A stretch of DNA of 64,000 nucleotides from Verrucomicrobiia bacterium DG1235 (GCA_000155695.1 DS990592.1:2899973-2963972), one strand, 5' to 3'; numbered from the stretch's first letter, positions 25,172 to 34,296 are shown. Made by a program: numbers and translations. Notes: a model not told the origin generated them from the sequence alone.

Positions 25172-25744
25172 CTACCAGGTCACCGGCTCGTAGTCTTCCG
25201 CCTCATAATCTTCGTCGATTATGTACGCTCGAGTCTCCGGATCGACGTACGGATCCTCGTCTTCGTGAAATATCCGCGAACTCCCCATCATCGTCGTATA
25301 CACAAGCACGGTTTCCTGCTCTTCAAACGGCCTATCCGTAAGAGGTTGAATAATGATCACTCGCTCCCCGCTCTCTAGTTGAATGGAAAGCTCCTGGGCC
25401 TTTTTCTCGGTCAATTTCTTCTCGATCACCCGTCCAGCCATACCTCCCAACACGCCGCCGACCGCGCCCGTCCCGATTGCCTGACGCAAATCACGATTGT
25501 CATCGATCGGTCCCGACGCCGCCGTACCAGCCACCGACCCTACCGCAGCCCCGAGAGACGTGCCCATCATGGTCGCCTGACCATCGATAACCACCTCGCG
25601 CGAACTCGTAACAACCCCCTTTTCCAACCTGTGCGCCATGCCTGCATGGCCAACCGGATAGCGAGCCTGAGGACGACTGCCCCCACATCCAATCAATACC
25701 AAAGAAATGACAAGGAATACGGGAAGGAGGAACGTTACTTTCAT
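25172..25744 (-). CDS. Glycine-zipper lipoprotein, paralogue of the adjacent gene
   Basis: 190 aa. Signal ends LVLIGC (Cys20), a good lipobox. A Gly-rich zipper (GTSLGAAVGSVAGTAASGP, GAVGGVLGGMAGRVIEKKL) is followed by the SlyB-like strand ELSIQLESGERVIIIQPL and an acidic tail (EDEDPYVDPETRAYIIDEDY). It shares order, spacing and key phrases (GGTVV/GVVTS, VVIDG, K-KL-K-AQE) with the 24589 gene, so the pair arose by tandem duplication. The acidic Tyr-rich tail is unique to this copy. Confidence 0.8.
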   Translation of the reverse strand: MKVTFLLPVFLVISLVLIGCGGSRPQARYPVGHAGMAHRLEKGVVTSSREVVIDGQATMMGTSLGAAVGSVAGTAASGPIDDNRDLRQAIGTGAVGGVLGGMAGRVIEKKLTEKKAQELSIQLESGERVIIIQPLTDRPFEEQETVLVYTTMMGSSRIFHEDEDPYVDPETRAYIIDEDYEAEDYEPVTW

Positions 25745-25961
25745 AGCTTAAAGGGCCGAAGGGTAATAGTGGAAACTACTAGAGGAAAACAGCAGAAATA
25801 TGTCAAGCCCAGCGCAACCATCGCCGATGCCATTAGTCTTAACAAATGATTAGTTAAAAATGAATTAATCAGGCCGATAAGATATAAAAGCAGACGCCTC
25901 TCTATTTACAGAAAGCCGCTCACCGCTAACCTTTGTCATTACCTAACTTACCCCTCTCAAA

Positions 25962-26159
25962 ATGAACAAACTCCAACCAAGCAGAAACGCTCTCTTCAAT
26001 CCACCCCTACGCATTTTCAGTCCAGCCCCAAGCGAGACGCTCGCCGACTCGGTAGCTTCCCGCTTTCAAAGACCGGAACTACAGCGCCTCGTTAAACACG
26101 ACCGGGTAGCCCGCTACTTCACCAAGCGTGGATTCTCAATCGGTTCCCATCTTGACTGA
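25962..26159 (+). CDS. Small hypothetical protein (65 aa)
   Basis: The frame MNKLQPSRNALFNPPLRIF ... RYFTKRGFSIGSHLD is basic and unlike any family I recognise. Three things support it: an ATG start, a strong terminator 30 bp after the stop, and an A+T-rich region with GATATAAAAG (25881-25890) about 75 bp upstream that could be a promoter. In that upstream region TGATTAgTT / AAtTAATCA near 25846-25870 forms an imperfect inverted repeat. Confidence 0.5.
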   Translation: MNKLQPSRNALFNPPLRIFSPAPSETLADSVASRFQRPELQRLVKHDRVARYFTKRGFSIGSHLD

Positions 26160-26185
26160 GGCTAAAAACTAGCTCTTCGTCTCTC

Positions 26186-26217
26186 AAGCCGGTGCGATTC
26201 GCTCCGGTTTTTCTTTT
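26186..26217 (+). terminator. Rho-independent terminator
   Basis: CCGG-T-GCGA / TCGC-T-CCGG forms a hairpin flanked by AA/TT and followed by TTTTTCTTTTT. It terminates the 65-aa gene and isolates the downstream ACT gene. Confidence 0.8.
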
Positions 26218-26271
26218 TGCCCCCTGGAACCAACACTTCTCCACCTTTACTTCATAAGCATCCCAAAACTC

Positions 26272-26685
26272 ATGAAATACGAAATCAAAACCCAACTGAG
26301 CGTTGCCATAGAGAACACGCCCGGAGCGATCGCCAAGTTAAGCGATACCCTCGCAGCCCACGACGTCAGCCTCAACGCCCTCACCGTCAGCGAAAACGAG
26401 GAGCAGGGAAAATTTCGCTTCACCGCATGCGATCCAGTCGCGGCAAAAAGATCGCTGGAAGAAAACGGCTACCGCGTCGAAGTCGATGAAGTCCTTTCAA
26501 TCCGCCTCACCGACAGCAAAGGACGCCTCGCATTCCTCGCCAACGCATTCTCCGAAAGCGGAATCAATATCGACTACATGTACGCAAGCGTGAGCGAGGA
26601 GGGATCCGGTTCACGCCTCATCCTTAAGGTTTCCAACATTCACCTCGCGACACACGTACTCGAGGAAATCCTAGTCGCTGCTTGA
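26272..26685 (+). CDS. Tandem ACT-domain protein
   Basis: 137 aa forming two ACT domains: QLSVAIENTPGAIAKLSDTL with VSLNALTVSENEE in the first, and LSIRLTDSKGRLAFLANAFS with GINIDYMYASVSEE in the second. ACT domains bind amino acids, and free-standing pairs usually regulate amino-acid metabolism. No enzyme is fused or adjacent, so the target is unknown. Its last 15 bp overlap the convergent xseA gene. Confidence 0.88.
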   Translation: MKYEIKTQLSVAIENTPGAIAKLSDTLAAHDVSLNALTVSENEEQGKFRFTACDPVAAKRSLEENGYRVEVDEVLSIRLTDSKGRLAFLANAFSESGINIDYMYASVSEEGSGSRLILKVSNIHLATHVLEEILVAA

Positions 26686-28053
26686 GCGATCCAAGCTCGG
26701 AGCCGCATCGACGGCATCAACCGTCATTTCCAATCGACCGTCGCTCAGCGACGCCACTACCGCCGCCCCACGCTGAGTCGCCGCAATCCGTGTCAAAGGC
26801 TTGCCCGACGCGTCTTCTAGGATCGCGTAACCACGCTTGAGAGTAGCTGCCGGCCCTATCGCCTTCAGCGTCGCCCCCGCCACATCCAACCGAGAGCGCA
26901 ACTCCGCGACCCCAGCCATCAAGCAGCCGTCCATGCGACGCTCCAAGCGGTCCAGCCGATCGCGCAAACGCAAGACCGCGCCCGACACGTCCTGAGCCAG
27001 GTAGCGGCGTTCCTTCCCCTGAAACACGTTCCGCCTCTCCTGCACCGACGTACGGTAAGCCGACAAAAAACGCGTCCCCAATTCATCGATACGCAAAAAC
27101 GCCCGCTCCAAAGCGGCAACCGGCGATACCGATTTCAGCTCCCGGCGAAGACGATCAAGCGCAAGCTCACGCTCCGCCAAGCCCTCGACAGCTAAAGAAT
27201 CCAAAGCTTCCCGAGCCGTTCGGTATCGCTCGATTGTCTCAAGGTACGCGCTGCTAATCATTTCCGCTACAGCAGAGGGAGTCTCCGCTCGAGCATCCGC
27301 CGCAAAATCGCTCAAGGTAAAATCGATCTCGTGCCCAACTCCCGATATAACTGGGACCTCGCTCTCCGCAACCGCCCGAGCCACCCTCTCCTCGTTGAAA
27401 GACCATAGGTCCTCAATGCTGCCGCCGCCTCTCGCCACGACCAAGAGATCATAAACTCCAAGCTCGTTCACGTACCTGATCGCCGACTCGATCTCCTCCG
27501 CGGAGCCGACGCCTTGCACCTTGGCCGGAAACACATGCAAGCCTCCGCCCCAACCCCGACGCTTCAAGATGCGAATAAAATCCTGCAAAGCCGCTCCAGT
27601 AGGCGACGTTACAATCGCCACCCTCAAGGGAAAATTAGGAATCGCCCGCTTTCGCTCGCTATCAAACAAACCCTCGTCAGCCAGCTTTCGCTTCAAGCGC
27701 TCGAACTCCCGAAAAAGACGGCCCTCGCCACTCTCCTTTAGCTCCCGAATTACCAGCTGATAACGTCCATAGGGCTCGTAGACGCTGATCTCACCAAAGG
27801 CTAAAACCTGCATTCCGTCCGCCGGAGCGAATTTCAATCGCGACGCCTGGCCGCGAAACATCACCGCCGGAATTTGAGAGCCCGCATCCTTCAAGGAAAA
27901 ATAGATGTGGCCAGACGCCTGTCGCCGCAAATTCGACACCTCTCCCACAACCCAGCACGGAGGAATGTTCCCCTCCAAAAGCTTTTTGATCGCCGCCGTA
28001 TACTTCGTTACCGAAACGCGCGGCAGATCTTCAAACAAATCATCCAAGCTCAT
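26671..28053 (-). CDS. xseA: Exodeoxyribonuclease VII large subunit
   Basis: 460 aa. An N-terminal OB fold (WVVGEVSNLRRQASGHIYFS) is followed by the catalytic core (RVAIVTSPTGAALQDFIRIL, VARGGGSIEDLWSFNEE, ISGVGHEIDFTLSDFAADAR) and a long coiled coil. It degrades single-stranded DNA to acid-insoluble oligonucleotides together with XseB. No xseB is seen nearby. Its start overlaps the stop of the upstream TVP38 gene by 14 bp, so the two are translationally linked. Confidence 0.95.
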   Translation of the reverse strand: MSLDDLFEDLPRVSVTKYTAAIKKLLEGNIPPCWVVGEVSNLRRQASGHIYFSLKDAGSQIPAVMFRGQASRLKFAPADGMQVLAFGEISVYEPYGRYQLVIRELKESGEGRLFREFERLKRKLADEGLFDSERKRAIPNFPLRVAIVTSPTGAALQDFIRILKRRGWGGGLHVFPAKVQGVGSAEEIESAIRYVNELGVYDLLVVARGGGSIEDLWSFNEERVARAVAESEVPVISGVGHEIDFTLSDFAADARAETPSAVAEMISSAYLETIERYRTAREALDSLAVEGLAERELALDRLRRELKSVSPVAALERAFLRIDELGTRFLSAYRTSVQERRNVFQGKERRYLAQDVSGAVLRLRDRLDRLERRMDGCLMAGVAELRSRLDVAGATLKAIGPAATLKRGYAILEDASGKPLTRIAATQRGAAVVASLSDGRLEMTVDAVDAAPSLDRSSSD

Positions 28054-28714
28054 TCCGCCCCTCCGCTACAAGAGCCCGCGCCTTCAGCCGACCTCTCCAA
28101 AACCGGAGCCCAATCGCGACCACCACCGCAAGCCCCACCCCCACAAACGCCAACTTCAAATTACCCTTCATCAGCGACTCGCCCAGCAAAATGAAGCTCG
28201 CCGAGATCGACCACACGATCGGAAGCGATACCGCCAGATACTTCAGCAGCGGCATTTGAGCCAGCCCCAGCAAATAGTTCTGCAACGGAAACGGCATCCC
28301 CGGAGTGATGCGCAGAAGAATGGCGACCCCGATCATGCTTCGATCAGACAAAACAGGGATCGAGTAGCCGAAACGGGAAACGATTCGAGCAAACAAAGGA
28401 CGAAACCACTTTCCGGATACAAACCAGGAGACTACCATGTTGAAGGTCAAAGCGCTGATTGACCCAATCACCGCCGTCTGAATGCCAAAAGCCGGAGCCA
28501 GCAGAAGAAACGGCGACAGCGGAGCCCAAAACAAAGGAAGCGTAGCCATCAGTCCGAAAAACACCCAAGGCCCCATCTCGGCGAACGACTCGACCAAGCC
28601 CATCAACTCGTCCCGATTCAGGTACTCGCGAAAATGCCAGCCCACCGCCACCACGCAAACCAGCCCAGCAACAAGCGCAAAAATAATACCCAAATGGATT
28701 CGACCGAGCTTCAT
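28040..28714 (-). CDS. TVP38/TMEM64-family membrane protein
   Basis: 224 aa from ATG 28714 (MKLGRIHLGIIF). The frame is open further upstream to 28864 but without family similarity. It has about six membrane helices and the SNARE-associated/DedA-like core: LPLFWAPLSPFLLLAPAFGI, FVSGKWFRPLF, RITPGMPFPLQNYLLGLAQM. This conserved core forms a re-entrant loop in the family. Members are thought to move or scramble lipids. It is upstream of, and overlaps, xseA; no functional link is known. Confidence 0.85.
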   Translation of the reverse strand: MKLGRIHLGIIFALVAGLVCVVAVGWHFREYLNRDELMGLVESFAEMGPWVFFGLMATLPLFWAPLSPFLLLAPAFGIQTAVIGSISALTFNMVVSWFVSGKWFRPLFARIVSRFGYSIPVLSDRSMIGVAILLRITPGMPFPLQNYLLGLAQMPLLKYLAVSLPIVWSISASFILLGESLMKGNLKLAFVGVGLAVVVAIGLRFWRGRLKARALVAEGRNELG

Positions 28715-28947
28715 CGCCTCAAACCATCCCCAAGCCCCCAAAGAAAGCAAACAAACTATCTCCCCAACGACAGCTCCTGAGCCGCTTTCAAGTCCTTCAA
28801 AAAATCCCAATTGCAGCAGATTTCCACTCGTATTCAGCTTGTGGTGACAGCTCGAAACGAGCAAAATACTGACCTTGCGATAGGATCCTTTTCAAATTTT
28901 CTCATCCTAAGGCTTTACTTGCCGCTCATTTCGACGAAAAACACACT

Positions 28948-29334
28948 ATGCCATCCGCACCAAAGGGAGCCGTATTGATAATTGACGACGAAGAGGGCAT
29001 CCGCGCAGTTCTCCTAGCCATACTAAGCAGCATCGAAATCGAGACCTTTGTAGCTCAAGACGCCCAATCCGCACTCGAAGTTCTCAACGCCAACAAAGAC
29101 AAAATTGCCGCCTGCATGCTCGATATGAACCTGGAGGACAGCTACGGAGAAGACCTCTACGATCGCCTGCGGGAAATTTCACCGGATCTCAAAGTCTTCG
29201 CCATGAGCGGCATCTTCGGAGAAGAAATAAAGGAACGTCTCGGCGATCGTGAAATTGCCGGCCTGATATCGAAACCGTTCTCAGCGCGCCACCTGATCGA
29301 AACCGTACAAGCCGGACTCGAAAAAACGAGTTAA
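28948..29334 (+). CDS. Single-domain response regulator
   Basis: 128 aa receiver only: Asp13/Asp14 in VLIIDDEEG, phospho-acceptor Asp59 in CMLDMNLED, Ser in FAMSGIF, Lys109 in ISKPFS. No kinase is adjacent. This type often works with hybrid kinases; the 45-kb hybrid sensor is one possible partner, but that is a guess. Confidence 0.88.
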   Translation: MPSAPKGAVLIIDDEEGIRAVLLAILSSIEIETFVAQDAQSALEVLNANKDKIAACMLDMNLEDSYGEDLYDRLREISPDLKVFAMSGIFGEEIKERLGDREIAGLISKPFSARHLIETVQAGLEKTS

Positions 29335-29347
29335 GCTAGCCGCCCGA

Positions 29348-29557
29348 TTAGGCGATAGTGTTCAAGCGACGACCAACCGACCCACCATCCAGCGGTTCGT
29401 TCTCGTGCAAGACAGCCTCACGCAAGCCGAAGAAGCCAAACTCCTCAGCTTCACGCCGAGGACCTTCTTCCTCTTCCTCACGCTCTTCCCTTTCCCGCTG
29501 TTCACGCAGTACAGGGTAGTGGCGTTCTAAAATGTTTAGTGGATAGAGCTGTTCCAT
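29348..29557 (-). CDS. Small charged hypothetical protein (69 aa)
   Basis: MEQLYPLNILERHYPVLREQ leads into a run of Glu and Arg (EREEREEEEEGPRRE), then GFFGLREAVLHENEPLDGG and a basic end. ATG start with no clear ribosome site. It is convergent with the receiver gene, 13 bp apart. Composition and the sensible ends favour a real gene, but nothing in it is recognised. Confidence 0.4.
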   Translation of the reverse strand: MEQLYPLNILERHYPVLREQREREEREEEEEGPRREAEEFGFFGLREAVLHENEPLDGGSVGRRLNTIA

Positions 29558-29873
29558 GCTCGTGTTAGTTTAATCAGAATCCTTTCTGGTCACGAAGATT
29601 CAGTAATCCCCAATACGTCTATCGTCGTCTACGACCTTCACTTAAATCTCAATACCCCATTTTTCGCCTTTTTAACATTCGCTGAACCCCAAACTGATCC
29701 CAGCCAAAGACTTAACCTCAGATCAAAACTCAACTTCTCCCTAGGCAAATGAGGACAATTCCTCCCAAAACAGCCGCCAAAGCCATTGGCGCTTCTAATG
29801 GTGCATAAAAGAAAATGGCCTTTTTGCGCCTAAGCTTGTTGCCTTCGATCAGTCCGCCTCCACAATCCCACTC
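29558..29873. other. Intergenic stretch, 316 bp
   Basis: This is the divergent promoter region between the small charged protein (minus) and the SirB1-like gene (plus). A GCATAAAAG string at about 29803 could be part of a -10 box. No hairpin with a T-run and no RNA gene was seen. Confidence 0.4.
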
Positions 29874-30743
29874 GTGCAATCCGAAGACCTGACAGACGAC
29901 AAGCAAGACGCTTTTCGATCACTGTTAGACGACCCGAGCCCTTCCGTGCAGAAGGCTCTCGTCGAAGAATTGTCCCGTATCGGCATTAGTGCCATCGCCT
30001 TCCTCGAAGACCTCTCCGCTGGCTCAAACCGTATGCTCGCGCTACACGCCAGAAGGATCCTGCAGGAAATCGAAAACGCCAATCCTAGCAGAGAGTTCCG
30101 AAAATTCATCAGCTCCCAAAACTACGAGCTGGAAACAGGAGCCATCATGCTCTGCCGCGTCGCCTACCCAGAGCTCAAGGCCGCCGATATCTGCACCCAA
30201 ATCGACGCCATAGCCGACCGCTGCCGCGAGCTCATAGCAAAACCCATCTCCCCGCGCGAACGCTGCGTCGTCATAAATCGCGTCCTCTTCCACGAGCTAG
30301 AGTTTCGCGGAAATGCGGAAGACTACGAAAACCCAGACAACAGCTTCCTCAATAGAGTTCTGGAAACGAAAAAAGGACTCCCCATCTCCCTTTCTATCCT
30401 CTACCTGCTGGTCGCCCAACGCCTCGGAGCCGATCTCGACCCCATCGCCTACCCCGGACACTTCCTCGTCGGATCGTTCGAAGAAGACCTCCCCTTCTAT
30501 ATAGATCCCTTCAAACGCGGACGCTTCATCTCCCCAAGCCAGCTTCTCGACTACTCGAACGGCTTCATTTCAGTTTCCCAGCTGGGAAACATGGCTCCCT
30601 CCCCCATACGCGAAGTCCTAAGCCGCTGCTGCCGAAACCTGTCCAACCACTACTCCGCTACCGGACAGGAAAAAATGTCGCGCCTCTTCTCCAGCTTCGT
30701 CAAAGACTTCCTAGCCGCCTACACGAAGCAGCCAAGCAGCTAG
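29874..30743 (+). CDS. SirB1-family transglutaminase-like protein
   Basis: 289 aa from a GTG start at 29874. After a helical HEAT-like N-terminus (about 90 residues) comes the SirB1 core: VVINRVLFHELEFRGN, NSFLNRVLETKKGLPISLSI, LLVAQRLGADLDPIAYPGHF, IDPFKRG. The His of PGHF and the Asp of IDPF fit the transglutaminase fold. The substrate is unknown. It is followed 56 bp later by aroE, possibly in the same transcript. Confidence 0.87.
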   Translation: MQSEDLTDDKQDAFRSLLDDPSPSVQKALVEELSRIGISAIAFLEDLSAGSNRMLALHARRILQEIENANPSREFRKFISSQNYELETGAIMLCRVAYPELKAADICTQIDAIADRCRELIAKPISPRERCVVINRVLFHELEFRGNAEDYENPDNSFLNRVLETKKGLPISLSILYLLVAQRLGADLDPIAYPGHFLVGSFEEDLPFYIDPFKRGRFISPSQLLDYSNGFISVSQLGNMAPSPIREVLSRCCRNLSNHYSATGQEKMSRLFSSFVKDFLAAYTKQPSS

Positions 30744-30799
30744 CAGAGGACGCCGATTTTTCTCGCCTGAGGCGAACGAGCCACGCAACCATAAAGGCC

Positions 30800-31726
30800 A
30801 TGCTCAGCTACTCAGCCGACCAAACCTACACCCTAGAAGATCTGCGCAATTGGCAATACCCCGGCACTAGCCTCGCTGTATTGGGACAACCAGTACGCCA
30901 CTCCATCAGCCCGCAGATGCACAACGCGGCGCTTGCAGCCCTCAGCAAAAAAGACGCAAGAATCTCAAACTGGCGCTACTTCCGCTTCGAGATTGAACCG
31001 GAACAGTTGCTCGAAAGCCTGCCCATCTTCCACGGCAAAGGGTTCGCAGGACTCAACCTCACCGTTCCCCACAAAGAAATCGCATTCCCCGCCGTCTCCC
31101 CCATCGATCCCGCCGCACAACCCATCGGCGCCGTAAACACCCTCGCGCGCCACGAATCTGGATACAAAGGATACAACACAGACGGCTACGGCCTCGCCAA
31201 AGGCATAGAGCTCCAGCTAGGGAAAAAAATGAGAGGTGCCGACATCGTTCTCCTCGGAGCAGGCGGCGCCGCGCGAGCGGCAGCCATCCAAGCGCTGCAA
31301 TCCAACTGCCAAAGCCTCACCATCGTAAACCGAAACCAGGAAAGACTCGCTCGCCTCATATCCGAGATCAGCCCAATCGCGAAAGCTAAAGACATTTCAC
31401 TACGACCCCTCGCCCCCCAAGACATCAAGACACTCCCAGAATCCTGCCTCCTCGTAAACGCTACTTCCCTCGGTCTCAAATCGAGCGACCCCACCCCGAT
31501 GCCTGAAGAAAGGCTTCCAGCCAATACGAGTCTCTTCGATATGATCTACAATCCACCCGAAACCCGACTCATGAAAAAAGTCACCGAAAAAGGGGGACAA
31601 GCATGCAGCGGCCTGTCCATGCTCGTGCACCAAGGGGCCAAGTCACTCGAAATCTGGACCGGCACCCCAGCCCCTGCAAACACCATGCAAGACGCAGCCG
31701 AACACGCCCTCGCAAACCATCTCTAG
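30800..31726 (+). CDS. aroE: Shikimate dehydrogenase
   Basis: 308 aa. Substrate-binding N-domain: LGQPVRHSISPQMHNAAL, with the SxS pair, and FAGLNLTVPHKEIAF (catalytic Lys). NADP domain: VLLGAGGAARAAAIQAL, IVNRNQERLARL. Closing helices: LFDMIYNPPETRLMKK and GLSMLVHQGAKSLEIWTG. It reduces 3-dehydroshikimate to shikimate. A DAHP synthase gene lies 3 kb away on the same strand, with four minus-strand features between. The prepilin peptidase starts 3 bp after its stop. Confidence 0.95.
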   Translation: MLSYSADQTYTLEDLRNWQYPGTSLAVLGQPVRHSISPQMHNAALAALSKKDARISNWRYFRFEIEPEQLLESLPIFHGKGFAGLNLTVPHKEIAFPAVSPIDPAAQPIGAVNTLARHESGYKGYNTDGYGLAKGIELQLGKKMRGADIVLLGAGGAARAAAIQALQSNCQSLTIVNRNQERLARLISEISPIAKAKDISLRPLAPQDIKTLPESCLLVNATSLGLKSSDPTPMPEERLPANTSLFDMIYNPPETRLMKKVTEKGGQACSGLSMLVHQGAKSLEIWTGTPAPANTMQDAAEHALANHL

Positions 31727-31729
31727 AAA

Positions 31730-32611
31730 ATGGAAACGCTGCAATTTATCGAAGAAGATTTCCCCTGGCTCATGCCATCATTCGCATTTTTGATGGGCGC
31801 CATTGTTGGCAGCTTCCTAAATGTATGCATCTATCGGATACCCGCCAAAAAGTCCATCGTCTCGCCAGGATCCACCTGCGCCTGCGGACAGCCTATCAAA
31901 TGGTACGACAACATTCCCATACTCAGCTGGTTCATACTTCGAGGAAAAGCGCGCTGCTGCGGATCAAACTACAGCTTTCGCTACCCCTTCATTGAAGCCC
32001 TCACTGGCATATTCTTTCTAGCGGCGTGGGAGGCTCATTCGCCCCTGAAAGCTCTGTGCATCATGATCTTCGCCGCGATGCTCGTCTGCGGAAGCTTCAT
32101 CGACTTCGATCATATGGAGATTCCAGATCGCTTCTCCATCGGTTTAGCTGTAATCGGATTCGCCTTATCCGTATTGATACCAGAACTACACGGATTCGAT
32201 CGGGCCGATTTTGCAGGCGCAAGCATCAACGCCACCCTCCAATCTATCCTTGGCATCCTCATCGGATCCGGAACCATACTTTGGATTGCCCTACTCGCTG
32301 AAATCGTGCTGCGCAAAGAAGCAATGGGATTCGGGGACGTAAAACTACTCGGCGGCATCGGCGCCTTCCTCGGCTGGCAAGGCGCCATCTTCTCCATTTT
32401 CGGAGGAGCACTAATCGGCTGCGTTGGACTTCTCCTATGGGCAATCGCAAAGCGCATGATTTCGTCAAAGCGAACTAGCAATGACGAAGCCCTCCTCGGA
32501 CGCCATATACCTTTCGGCCCCATGCTTGCCGGAGGAGCTCTGCTCTATTCCTTCGCCATGGAGACAGCAGTGCTCAAATACTTCGCCCAGTTCGAAAAGC
32601 TCTTTCAATAA
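31730..32611 (+). CDS. pilD: Type IV prepilin peptidase / N-methylase
   Basis: 293 aa integral membrane aspartic protease. Order: AIVGSFLNVCIYRIP, the zinc-like Cys motif CACG ... CCGSNYSFRYPFIE between helices, the first catalytic Asp region FIDFDHMEIPDR, and the second GFGDVKLLGGIGAFLGWQGA. It cleaves and methylates prepilin-like leaders at the inner membrane. It starts 3 bp after aroE and is probably co-transcribed. Confidence 0.94.
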   Translation: METLQFIEEDFPWLMPSFAFLMGAIVGSFLNVCIYRIPAKKSIVSPGSTCACGQPIKWYDNIPILSWFILRGKARCCGSNYSFRYPFIEALTGIFFLAAWEAHSPLKALCIMIFAAMLVCGSFIDFDHMEIPDRFSIGLAVIGFALSVLIPELHGFDRADFAGASINATLQSILGILIGSGTILWIALLAEIVLRKEAMGFGDVKLLGGIGAFLGWQGAIFSIFGGALIGCVGLLLWAIAKRMISSKRTSNDEALLGRHIPFGPMLAGGALLYSFAMETAVLKYFAQFEKLFQ

Positions 32612-32657
32612 GCTCACCTAAATGGCTGCTCCGAAACCGTATCCAAGAGACGGGCAC

Positions 32658-32690
32658 AAAAAAACCCGCAGCCATGAAGCTGCGGGCTTT
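32658..32690 (-). terminator. Rho-independent terminator of the HU gene (possibly bidirectional)
   Basis: CCCGCAGC (32665-32672) and GCTGCGGG (32679-32686) form a perfect 8-bp stem with loop CATGAA. On the minus strand TTTTTTTG follows. On the plus strand the tail is weaker (CTTTATC), so it may also help end the pilD transcript. Confidence 0.85.
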
Positions 32691-32707
32691 ATCGAAAATC
32701 TTAAAAA

Positions 32708-33022
32708 CTAGAGTTGATCCTTCAAGCCAGCGCCAGCCTTGAACTTAACGTTCTTGCTAGCCTTGATCTTGAGAGGCTCCTTGGTAAGAGGATTGATGCC
32801 GGTGCGAGCGGAACGCTTGCCAACCGAGAACGTACCGAAACCAACCAACTGGATTGCTACAGCGTCCTTAGAATCCTTGTCGCGAAGCTTAACTTCCTTC
32901 CCCGCCTTCTTAACAGCGGTTTTGATAGAGGAAAGAACAGCGCTCAACGCTTTTTCCGCTTCAGCCTTCGAGGAGGCACCTAGGTTGCTTTGAATTTCGG
33001 CAATAAGTTCAGATTTATTCAT
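32708..33022 (-). CDS. HU-family DNA-binding protein
   Basis: 104 aa. Standard HU/IHF fold: MNKSELIAEIQ, VGFGTFSVGKRSARTGINP (DNA-binding arm), LKIKASKNVKFKAGAGLK. A ten-residue insertion (DKDSKDAV) before the arm is unusual in length. It bends and compacts DNA. A single gene with its own terminator. Confidence 0.95.
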   Translation of the reverse strand: MNKSELIAEIQSNLGASSKAEAEKALSAVLSSIKTAVKKAGKEVKLRDKDSKDAVAIQLVGFGTFSVGKRSARTGINPLTKEPLKIKASKNVKFKAGAGLKDQL

Positions 33023-33131
33023 ATGTGGAGTATATTATAGCTTTGTTAGGGTAGATCTTAGAGAAAGATTAAAGGAGTTACTGAATAGCCAAGTTTTGCG
33101 CGGTCAAAACAAAACGCTCGTAATCAGATAA

Positions 33132-33359
33132 TTATTGAGGACCACAAAGCCCCTTGGAATCAGGCCCTTCGTAGGATTCGCCCGCCCTTCCCGAGCGAAC
33201 GAGCTTCAGCAATTGCGACAAGGCAGCCACTCGATCTATTCCCCGCTCCTCAGCGAGCTGATCCGCACGCTTAGCCAACTGAGCTGCCATGGCCTTAGCT
33301 TGACGCCCGTCAGCTCCCATCTGCTCCAACAAAGCTTCTAACTGCTCCCTCTCAGTCAT
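33132..33359 (-). CDS. Small hypothetical protein (75 aa)
   Basis: From ATG 33359 (MTEREQLEALLEQM) the protein is helical, Ala/Leu/Glu-rich (AKAMAAQLAKRADQLAEERG, RVAALSQLLKLVRSG) with a short polar tail. It overlaps the end of the YgfZ gene by 8 bp, so translation is probably coupled. No family recognised; a small helical partner or coiled coil is likely. Confidence 0.6.
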   Translation of the reverse strand: MTEREQLEALLEQMGADGRQAKAMAAQLAKRADQLAEERGIDRVAALSQLLKLVRSGRAGESYEGPDSKGLCGPQ

Positions 33360-34296
33360 CGCTGGAACCTTCACTCCTGAGCAGCCGCGCCGTCATCGTT
33401 CCAGCTTGCAGAGAATCACCAGAGAACCCCGAGCTCACGATGCCCAAGCCCATGCCTCCAGACTTCGAATACGCCATTGCGCGAAGTTGCCCCTGACGCT
33501 TTCCAGCCGCATCCAGCAAATCAATTGGCAGATCACCTGGAGCAATCGTATTCGGTCCCTCAATACTAATTCGTACCAAACGCTTGCGCACGCGACCCAT
33601 CGCATGAAGCCGCGCCATAACCTCCTGCCCTAGATAGCAGCCCTTATTAAAGGAAACCGCATCCCGCTCCAAGCCGAGCTCCTGAGGCAAGTCCGAATCG
33701 CCAAAACCTAAGCCAATCTCAGGCACTTTCGCTTCGATCGCCAAAAAACTCATCGCTTCCCGGTCCAGCTCCTCAGAGCCGATATCTCTCAACCCCGCAT
33801 CAACAATTTCAATACGATCCCTCCCCTCTTCCGTTAAGGCCAAGAACTCGAGAGCTCCTTCGCTCCCGCGTTTTCCCCAGAAGGCGATCAAGCCATTCGA
33901 CTCCGTAAACCGATCTGCCAAAGGCATCTCGATTCCCACCTTCTCGCACGCAGCGACTTGCGGCGATTCTCCCAAAATGCAGATCGCTCGAGCTCCATCG
34001 CTCGAGCCGGACAACTCAACCTCCTCCATGATCAAGTAAGCGTCAAGTCGCTCAAAAATCGTCTTCTCCCCACAATCAACGCTCACCACCAGGTAGTCCT
34101 CAGGACCACGGCGCAACACGAAGCTATCGGCCAAAACCTTCCCTTTCCGATCAAGCCATAGACCATAGACAACGTCGCCAACGCCCATCTTCGATAGGTC
34201 ATTCGAAAACTGTCCCTGCAAAAACGAGCCCGCGTCGGGACCCGTCACCTTCAGGCAACACCGTGGTATAAATTTGTGAAATCTTGAAAATGCCAT
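33352..34296 (-). CDS. ygfZ: Folate-binding YgfZ/GcvT-like protein
   Basis: 314 aa with the hallmark K-G-C-Y-x-G-Q-E motif (FNKGCYLGQEVMARLHAMG) and the GcvT-like N-terminus (LKVTGPDAGSFLQGQFSNDL). YgfZ assists iron-sulfur enzymes such as MiaB in a folate-dependent way. The downstream 75-aa gene overlaps it. Confidence 0.93.
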   Translation of the reverse strand: MAFSRFHKFIPRCCLKVTGPDAGSFLQGQFSNDLSKMGVGDVVYGLWLDRKGKVLADSFVLRRGPEDYLVVSVDCGEKTIFERLDAYLIMEEVELSGSSDGARAICILGESPQVAACEKVGIEMPLADRFTESNGLIAFWGKRGSEGALEFLALTEEGRDRIEIVDAGLRDIGSEELDREAMSFLAIEAKVPEIGLGFGDSDLPQELGLERDAVSFNKGCYLGQEVMARLHAMGRVRKRLVRISIEGPNTIAPGDLPIDLLDAAGKRQGQLRAMAYSKSGGMGLGIVSSGFSGDSLQAGTMTARLLRSEGSSDD

